This document shows, one piece after another, positions 57,121-64,000 of a stretch of DNA of 64,000 nucleotides. The stretch is from Amborella trichopoda (lineage: Eukaryota; Streptophyta; Magnoliopsida; Amborellales; Amborellaceae), in NCBI RefSeq assembly GCF_000471905.2, contig NW_006499973.1:2054881-2118880 (forward strand). Reading direction: 5' to 3'. A model generated the notes under the pieces. The model had not been told where the DNA came from. It saw nothing but the letters and a program-made list of their open reading frames with translations, and made no database searches. The translations under genes were made by a program, and so were the position numbers. The number at the start of each line of letters is the position of its first letter. Position 1 is the first letter of the stretch.

Positions 57121-59569
57121 GTTGGAAGAAATTTTTTATCATCATGGTTCCCCAATCAATAAAGCCTAACAAACATTGAAAATTCGGACAGTCCCAGAAT
57201 GGACCTTGAAATGGTCGAGATCTTCATGAGGCTCCTAAGAGTCTAATATCAAGTTTCGTCGCATTCTGACATGTCTAAGGCAGTGCAGACAAAGAAACGA
57301 TTTCAGCAGAATCAGCCTCTAGCACCCTGAAACGGACCCTATAACTAGAACTATATTTTCGGTATGTCAAATTGTTGTTGGACCACCGCCATTGGATTTG
57401 GAATGGTTGAAAACCCCCCGAGTTAAATTTCAGCTTAAACGGACATTTCAAGAAGAATTTATAGGCAAAAGAGCAAAACAGAAGGAGCCGAGAATGACCG
57501 AGAATAAAGAAAACATAGAGAGAAGTGGCCCCTCCCCATGATCGAGAATAAAGACAAGCTAGAGAGAAGTTGCTGAACCTTGAAGAAAGTTGTAGGAGAA
57601 TCAACAGCATCGCACCTCGCTCGAGTGGCCAAATCATGCCGCTCGCGAGCCCGATCGATGTGAAACCTATTCCAACGCATACGTAAGGTCTAGGGCTATC
57701 TCTAGTCTGAACCCCGTACATGAATAGTTAGATTCCACACACGAAGCCGACGAAGTGACAGTAAATTTTGGTGTCGAAATTCCAGATTCCGACCAAAACT
57801 CCAAAGTTGCAAAATCCTCGTCCGGACATGAAATCGAGCTGCATTTGTTGCCACGCAATTATGACGGCATGCTCAATGTGATCCAATGTAAAAAAATCAA
57901 GGAACGAGCACCCTATCGATCTGAAGTTTCAAGATTCATCCAAATTTCTAGACGCATGATCCTGCCCTTAAAAAATGATCCCTGGCTCGAAGTTGGTATC
58001 AAATTGATCGCCATGCCAGGCCCTAAAAGAAAACAATCATCTTTCAATCAAATGGGCATCAGAACAACCCCAGATCATCCATGAATAATCACGCACGTTC
58101 TGGTGCAGCACAGGGAGTATTTTGAAATTCTACTTATTGTTTGGAAGGGGCAAATCTGTCAGTTTGCACCCTATTTTCTAATTTCTTTTAATTCAATTAA
58201 ATCTTAATTTCCAACAATTAGGTTTAATTTTGATCAATCCACCCATGTTTGGGCACAATTCTATATATATCACGTACTATCATTCTACAAAGACCCTTCA
58301 CGTGCTTAATAAAATTTTCATCTTGCCTATTGTTGGGTCACGTTTGGAGAGAGAGAGGAAGGAGAGAGGAAATTTTGGATCCGTACCCTTAGGTTCAAGG
58401 TAAATCTTTTTCTCTCTTATCATTTCCTTTTCTCTTTCTTTTTCTCTCTCTTTTTTTCATTTCTTTTTCTCTCTATTCTTATCATTTATTTTTCCCTCTC
58501 CTCTCATCATTTCTTTTTCTCTTACTTTTTCTCTCTCTTCTTTTCTTTCTTATTCTTCTTCTTACTCTGAACCTCTGTCAGAGACCATGTACGATAGTGG
58601 CAATGCCGTGCATGCCTCTTTCTTTTGTTCTTTTCTCCCTCTTATGGGTTCACAAGTCGTGCATGGCAATGGCAGCACCATGCGCAAACTTCTTTCCCCT
58701 ACTGTTTGTCCATCTCTGTCTCTCAGCGAGGCTCGCAAATAGCGCTGCTCATTGTCGTCCACAAATGTGTCCTCGACGCCTCAGTGAAGAGCATAGACAG
58801 ACAACAAAACTTGTTGCCGCCCGCAGGGGACTCCCCGTGCTTCGTGCCTATCGCAGATAGCGATGCATATCGCTACCCTCGAGAGGTCACGACACCACCT
58901 ATCGCTGTCCGCAAGCTTTCTTCACGTGCTCGGTGCCTATTGTCGTCCGCGAGCATCCTTCATGCTCTCAGTGCCTATCGTTGTCCGCAAGCCTCTTTCA
59001 TGCGCTCGATGCCTATCGCCGTCTGCAAGCCTCTTTCGTGCGCTCAGTGCCCATCGACGTTCGCAGGTTTCCGCCCGTCCCACACCAATCATCGTGTGCC
59101 TTGGAAAGAACTATCGTCACGTACTTCGCAATTGGATATCGTCACGCGCTTCACAAGAGGCTATTGCCGCCCGTGCAGGGTTGTGCTGCCTTCTCGTGTT
59201 GCCAACGGTGATGCCCAGTAGTGTCTAGCGCTGTCCAAGGGCCGCAACGCTGCTACGCCACAGTTGTGGGTGGCAATGCCTAGCGCCGTCAGGACCCCAT
59301 CTCTTTGCCGCCTCGTGCCTTCTCCTCATTCATCTCATTCAAACCCTCTTCTTTTCATCACCCTAAGACAAGGTGCATTGCCCTAAGATAAGGGTGCCCA
59401 CTTGTCCTGCAAATTAACCATAGTAGTGTTGTGCAGAATGCAAGGAGATTGCAGGTCAAGGGAGGTGATTCCAAACCAGCACAAGCAGTTGGGGAGCTTT
59501 CTATCGTGATCTAAGAGGGCACCCACTCGAGTCAGCTCGAGTATGTCATGGAAGGTCGGTCCCCACCTA
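57121..59569 (+). mobile_element. C-family LTR, sixth copy (truncated)
   Basis: Starts TGTTGGAAGAAATT. U3 (GTTTCGTCGCATTCTGACAT) is followed by the most typical core: TATA CTATATATAT at 58261-58270, AATAAA at 58308-58313, candidate donor CAAG|GTAAATC at 58397-58405, a CT tract and a minisatellite. The end part matches 7540-7720 inverted (GCCCACTTGTCCTGCAAATT, CTAAGAGGGCACCC). It is interrupted at 59569 by LTR F, so its last ~170 bp and any internal region lie beyond. Antisense-looking frames at 57275-57721 and a + frame at 57755-58084 have no domain. Confidence 0.85.
58870..59070 (+). repeat. ~38-bp minisatellite in sixth C LTR
   Basis: About five units built on GCCTATCGCCGTCTGCAAGC + CTCTTTCATGCGCTCG. 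A fourth, unrelated repeat type in the same LTR slot. Confidence 0.8.
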
Positions 59570-59619
59570 TGACGACCCAAAATTTTCCCGGGCAGTTAGA
59601 ATGCATGGCGGGCCAAGGA

Positions 59620-59920
59620 GGGAAGAAGTTGTGCAACACCAGCTGGGTAGGAGTGAAGAGGCCAGCGCCAGTTGCCCAGAGCAGGTTGGATGTGAGAAGC
59701 ACCGGCTGTGAAGAGTAGGAGCCCAGCACCGGTTGGGCAGCATCGGCTGTGAAGATGAAGTGCCCAACACTGATTGCCCGGTGCCAGTTGGATGTGAGCA
59801 GCGCCGGCTGGGAAGAGGAAGAGCTCAACACCCATTGCCCAGTGTAGGTCGAGAAGTGCAACATCAGTTGACGAAGTGAGCCTAGCACCGACTATGTAGA
59901 GGGCCAACGTCGACTGTGTC
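59620..59920 (+). repeat. CACCGGCTGTGAAG-type repeats in LTR F
   Basis: Loose units of 40-60 bp combining AGCACCGGCTGTGAAGAG with TTGCCCAGTGCCAGTTGG-like text. Confidence 0.75.
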
Positions 59921-61189
59921 TCTGACATACATGAGTTGGAGGTGACACTTGTTTGATGCATGCTGATGTGAGTAGCACTTGTCCAGATTTTTGAGCCCCT
60001 TGGTGACACTTGGCCAACCACCCCAAACAAGAGAGTACTTAAGCCTCTTCTCTCACCCACGCCCCTAATTCTTACCTCTCTCTCTCTCTAAGACACAAAG
60101 TGGAAGAGTGACTTTGTTTGCAGCCACGGTTGGGCAGGTGAGAGCTGTAAGCAAAGGTTTGAGGAGGCCCCATTGTTAATTAAGTAAGTGGATCCATTAC
60201 CCTTGTATCGTAGTCATGGGAATGCATGGAAACTTAGGCATATGAATGAGCAATAGAAGTGTATGCAATGTAGAAAAAACCATACTCCTTTTTCAATGGA
60301 AATTGGGTTTTTGTTCCATAATAATAAAGAATGTAAGAATGGAGTTGTGATTCTTAGATTATGTAAGAAATGCATGTTATATGTGTTCACATTGTGAGAG
60401 AACGGAGGTTATCATGTTCTTCATTATGAAATGATGGTTATGGAAGCACCTGTTAAATGAAACTATGAAATTCCAGGAATATGGGTGTTCTTGAATGAGG
60501 CTTTTGAACAGTCAAATGGAGTCCGATTGACCTCTAACTACCCTCGTTGGAAAGATACACGAGCCTAGTAAACGTTTTGTCCTTTCTCACTGTTTAAATT
60601 ACTTACAAAAATGAATTCAGAATTCGAAATGAAAAGGTATGTGACAGTGGAGTATTTTTCCGGATTTGTCATTAATACTATTGTGTTCATCTATTTTAAC
60701 TAATCAAATGATGTCCATTTTCAGCCAAACCACAGCCATTTGAACTATATTTGAATGGGTTAAAAGTTGCATGCAAAAAATATTTTGAAATTCTCTTTAG
60801 ATGGAAAATTATGCTTTGTTTTATGAAGGTATGTCGTTGTGGACAGTTTTAGCAAAAGCAGAGATTTAATGCCTCTAATTAACAAAAAAGTTAATTTACA
60901 TGTTGAGCACTTTTTGAGGTTTCTTCTTGATTTCAAAACATGTGCGGAATTTCAAAGACATATCACTGTCTTCACTGGACAATAGATTTCTGACTAAGTA
61001 TCTTTGTTCTTGGGTTCTTTTGAAGGGTCAAATAAGGTCCAAATGTGCTCAAGCCACCCTACTTGAAAGATAGATGTGAATATAAAATCTATATTGAAAC
61101 TATCTTCAAATTCCAAATGGAACGAAATCTATATCCTTGTTTTGACTTGGATGTTACTATCTGAATTTTTAGAAAGCGTGACATCGATA

Positions 61190-61520
61190 CTCTGATTCTG
61201 TTATATGAGCTCTAATTTTGTTATACGAGCGCTGAATCTGTTATAAGAGCTCTGACTACTGTTATATGAACTTTGATTCTGTTATCTGAACTCTGATTTT
61301 GTTATATGAATTCTAATTCTGTTATCTGAGCTCCAATTCTGTTATATGAACTCTGATTCTATTGTATGAACTCTGATTTTGTTATATCAACTTTGATTCT
61401 ATTATCTGAACTCTGATTTTGTTATATTAACTCTGATTCTATTATCTGAACTCTGATTCTATTATTTGAACTATGATTCTATTATAAGAGCTCCGACTTC
61501 TGTTATGTGGACTCTGATTC
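61190..61520 (+). repeat. 20-bp tandem repeat in LTR F
   Basis: About 16 units of CTCTGATTCTGTTATATGAA with few changes, nearly all exactly 20 bp long. Confidence 0.95.
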
Positions 61521-61524
61521 TGAC

Positions 61525-61774
61525 CGCTACACAATGGATCCTCCATTGGTAGTGAGCCCTCTAATTTTGTATGTGTGAGCATGCACTTGCCGCACAATGA
61601 TATATATATATATATGTGATATTCTTTCAGACTCTATAAGTGTGAGCCCGGACTTGCCACACGATCCTTCGCTAACCCCCAATGATAGGAAGGGAGCTAG
61701 GCTTTGATTATACTTGGAAGGGTTGCAGCCCCAAAGATTTCTGGGCACTATCCATCGAGACCCCTTTGGTAGTG
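61525..61774. repeat. Two hairpins in LTR F
   Basis: CGCTACACAATGG, loop, CCATTGGTAGTG at 61525-61554, and CACTATCCATCGAGACCCCT + TTGGTAGTG at 61746-61774 (weaker stem). Confidence 0.65.
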
Positions 61775-62045
61775 TAACGTCTTCTAGTGGTGAGAGAGTA
61801 AGAGGGCAAGGTCTTGCAAGGCCTCAGCATATCAAAAACTCTAAAGCGCGCTAGGGATGTGTGCATGAGTGAGGACATTACAAAGTAGGGCCTCTACTTG
61901 TCGTTGTCCTCCCTCCTAAATGAGGGTAGAAATCCCAAGCTCAGGATTGGCTTAACCTGATCACTGTGGCTTCTACTTTGGCAGTTAACTACTCTGTTAT
62001 GTTTGTCTGAATTTTGTATTCTATAAGATTACCTAACTGTAACTG

Positions 62046-63420
62046 TGACCTTGGTTATACAGTTTAAAGTCATATAACTAGGACTGTGCAGTTTAAGGTC
62101 ATGCAACTAGACCTCCCCTACAATTTAAGGTCAGGTCATATAGTTTGGACCATGGTTATGCAATTTAAGGTCATGCAACAAGACCATCGCTACAGTTTAA
62201 GGTCATATAGTTTGGACGATGATGTTGAGCATTTTAATGTCATTGGGCTAGAATGTGTACTATGGTTTAAGGTCATATAGCTGGACCGTGGTTATGCAGT
62301 TTAAAGTTAGACAACTAGGACCGTGCAGTTTAAGGTCGTGCAATTAGACCATTTCTACAGTTTAAGGTCATATAGTTTGGACCATGGTGCTGATCCTTTT
62401 AATGTCATGCGGCTAGGATGTGTACTAGTTTTAAGATCATACGGCTAGACCGTAGTTATGCAGTTTAAACTCATACAAATAGGACTGTGCAGTATAAGGT
62501 CGTGCAACTAGACCTCCGCTACAATTTAAGGTCATATTGTTTGATCATTGCTATGCAGTTTAAGGTTGTGCAACTAGACTCCACTACAGTTTAAGGTCAT
62601 ATAGTTTGGACCATGGTGCTAAGCCTTTTAACGGCATACAGCTTGGACGCGTACTATTGTTTTAGGTCATACAGTCGCACCGTGGTTATGCAGTTTAAAG
62701 TCATACAACTAGGATCGTGTCGTTTAAGGTCGTGCAACTAGACCTCCGCTACAATTTAAGTCATATAGTTTGGACCATGATGTTGAGCCTTTTAATGTCA
62801 TGCGGCTCGGACGTGTACTATGGTTTAAGGTCATATAGCTGGACCTTTGTTATGAAGTTTAAAGTCATACAACTAGGAATATATAGTTTAAGGTCATGCA
62901 ACAAGATCTCCGCTACAGTTTAGGGTCATATAGTTTGGACCATGGTATTGTGCAATTTAAGGTCGTGCAATTAGACCATCGCTATAGTTTAAGGTCATAG
63001 AGTTTGGACCATGGTACTGAGCCTTTTAACGTCATTCGGCTAGGATGTATACTATGGTTTAAGGTCATATAGCTGGACCATGGTTATGTAGTTTAAAGTC
63101 ATACAATTAGGACCATGCGATTTAAGGTCCTGCAACTAGACCATCGCTACAATTTAAGGTGATATAGTTTGGACCATGGTGCTAAGCCTTTTAATGTCAT
63201 GAGGCCAGGACGTGTACTATGGTGTAAGGTCATATAGCTGGACAGTGGTTATGCAGTTTAAAGTCATACAACTAGGACCGTGCAGTTTAAGGTCATCCAA
63301 CTAGACCTCTGCTACAGTTTAAGGTCATGTAGTTTGGACCACGGCTGTGTAGTTCAAGGTCGTGCAACTTAACCATCGCTGCAGTTTAAGGTCATATAGT
63401 TTGACCATGGTGCTGAGCCT
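62046..63420 (+). repeat. Higher-order TTTAAGGTCAT array (alternating ~165/~231-bp units)
   Basis: About 35 copies of a ~40-bp motif (CAGTTTAAGGTCATATAGTT type). The phase marker GAGCCTTTTAA and its variants lies at 62227, 62392, 62621, 62785, 63019, 63184 and 63415, giving spacings of 165, 229, 164, 234, 165 and 231 bp. Confidence 0.9.
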
Positions 63421-63864
63421 TCAATCTGGAGTAAATGATAATAGGGTGCTTGAAATACGGCCTGCACCAGGTGGAGCATTAGTGACTTCTTGCGATATTT
63501 CAATCGGCGCTGCGTTCACAAAAACAGAATCGGCGCTGGGTTGTTACAGACTCATCTGACGCTGTAAGTAGCATGTGATATCATTTAAAGACAACCAAGG
63601 CTAGTTAACAGGCGCTGGGGTCATTTGGAAACACGCCTGGTGCTAAGTAAACCGGTGCTAGAGCTGTTTTGAAAATGCACCCGACGCTAAGTCAACTGGC
63701 GCCAGGGTTGTTTAGAAGGTACCCGACGCTAAATCAACCAGCACTAGGGTCGGATCGATGAGAGTTACCACGGGCCTCGTGCCAAAGCCCGACCTGGCTT
63801 GTCGTCGCTTGGCTTCCCTTGGATGCGACTGGAATTCCTAGTTTGTGAGGAGCATTCGAGGGTA

Positions 63865-63910
63865 GTGCAGGCTATATAAGGGGGGTAAAATCCCATTTTC
63901 CCTCATTTTT
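63865..63910 (+). promoter_or_regulatory. Antisense core promoter of third D copy (TATA)
   Basis: GCTATATAAGGGGGGTAAAA at 63871-63890, followed by CCTCATTTTTCACCAGGGGT. Closely matches 34259-34300 although the surrounding sequence has diverged more. Confidence 0.6.
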
Positions 63911-64000
63911 CACCAGGGGTAAAAAAGCTTAAGCATAAGTTTTCTTTAATCGTGAGGAGAGAGTGTTCGGTTGAAGTTCTAGCGAGCAGAAGGACTTCTG

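Larger units (their letters stand above)
59570..62045 (+). mobile_element. LTR F (Del/Tekay-related), 3'-truncated
   Basis: Begins TGACGACCCAAAATTTTCCC. It shares its U3 with 1-702 (inverted) and its later part (61520-62040) with LTR E 19440-19960: GGAAGGGAGCTAGG, GGGCAAGGTCTTGCAAGG and the hairpins. A CT tract lies at 60077-60092, and AT-rich text at 60200-61190 without gene. The 20-bp repeat at 61190 is specific to F. It breaks off at about 62045 into a D block. Confidence 0.75.
62046..64000 (+). mobile_element. D block, third copy (5'-truncated, runs off window)
   Basis: Colinear with 32880-34380 of copy II: TTTAAGGTCAT array, then CGGCGCTGGGTTGTTACAGA repeats (63505-63760), GTGCCAAAGCCCGACC, the TATA segment and the AGCGAGCAGAAGGACTTCTG-like transcribed text at the window end. 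The left part of the D block and the C LTR are missing, and it abuts LTR F instead. In the element's logic an antisense PMD gene should follow on the + strand to the right. Confidence 0.75.

Noticed and set aside
58597..59228. Overlapping frames of 87-198 residues in the sixth C LTR
   Set aside because: They overlap in three frames over a ~38-bp repeat; none is conserved in other C LTRs.

Overview
The window looks like pericentromeric or otherwise repeat-dense DNA of a large plant genome. I find no host gene, tRNA or rRNA. Almost every base can be assigned to long-terminal-repeat retrotransposons of the Ty3/gypsy class, inserted into one another and heavily decayed by stop codons, frameshifts and deletions. 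Two lineages dominate. The first is a Tat-lineage family, called C here. It has 3.0-3.2 kb LTRs (TGGTTAGG... on one strand, ending ...TTCAAACA), a Gag, a protease, a reverse transcriptase, two successive RNase H domains, an integrase, and between pol and the 3' LTR a long non-coding block (called D) plus an antisense gene coding for a plant mobile domain (PMD) protein. The second is a Del/Tekay-like, chromodomain-type lineage (families E, A and F) with 2.6-3.1 kb LTRs and a methionine-initiator-tRNA primer-binding site.

Layout as a genealogy. The oldest recognisable host is a C-family element in + orientation (element 1). Its gag/protease remnant is at 3432-5600. Its antisense PMD gene lies on the - strand in three pieces (49930-48902, 17550-16396, 7376-6118), its D block at 49931-53413 and its 3' LTR at 53414-56937. 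A second C element (copy I, - strand, 7377-16395, flanked by CTCGG/CTTGG) interrupts the PMD gene near its C-terminal part. A Del/Tekay element E (+ strand, 17551-48901) interrupts it again in the PMD domain. Inside the 3' LTR of E sits a third C element (copy II, - strand, 28128-48703) with a perfect 5-bp target duplication ATTGG. The E LTR resumes exactly after it. A truncated LTR of family A (LTR B, 42346-44779) lies within the gag of copy II. At the left edge an A element (LTR 832-3431, - strand) is inserted in the gag of element 1, and a family F LTR lies in the leader of A. At the right edge another C LTR (57121-59569) is interrupted by an F LTR (59570-62045), followed by a third D block (62046-64000) that runs off the window.

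None of the polyproteins is intact, so no element here is likely to be autonomous. The most interesting content is structural: the antisense PMD gene and its conserved TATA-containing promoter block, a different minisatellite in the same slot of successive LTR copies, a tandemly repeated hairpin whose stems appear to covary between three LTR families, and a higher-order tandem array with alternating units of about 165 and 231 bp in the D block.

Limits: boundaries marked approximate come from eye alignment between copies. Family names are inferred from domain order and motifs, and the species cannot be named from this sequence.
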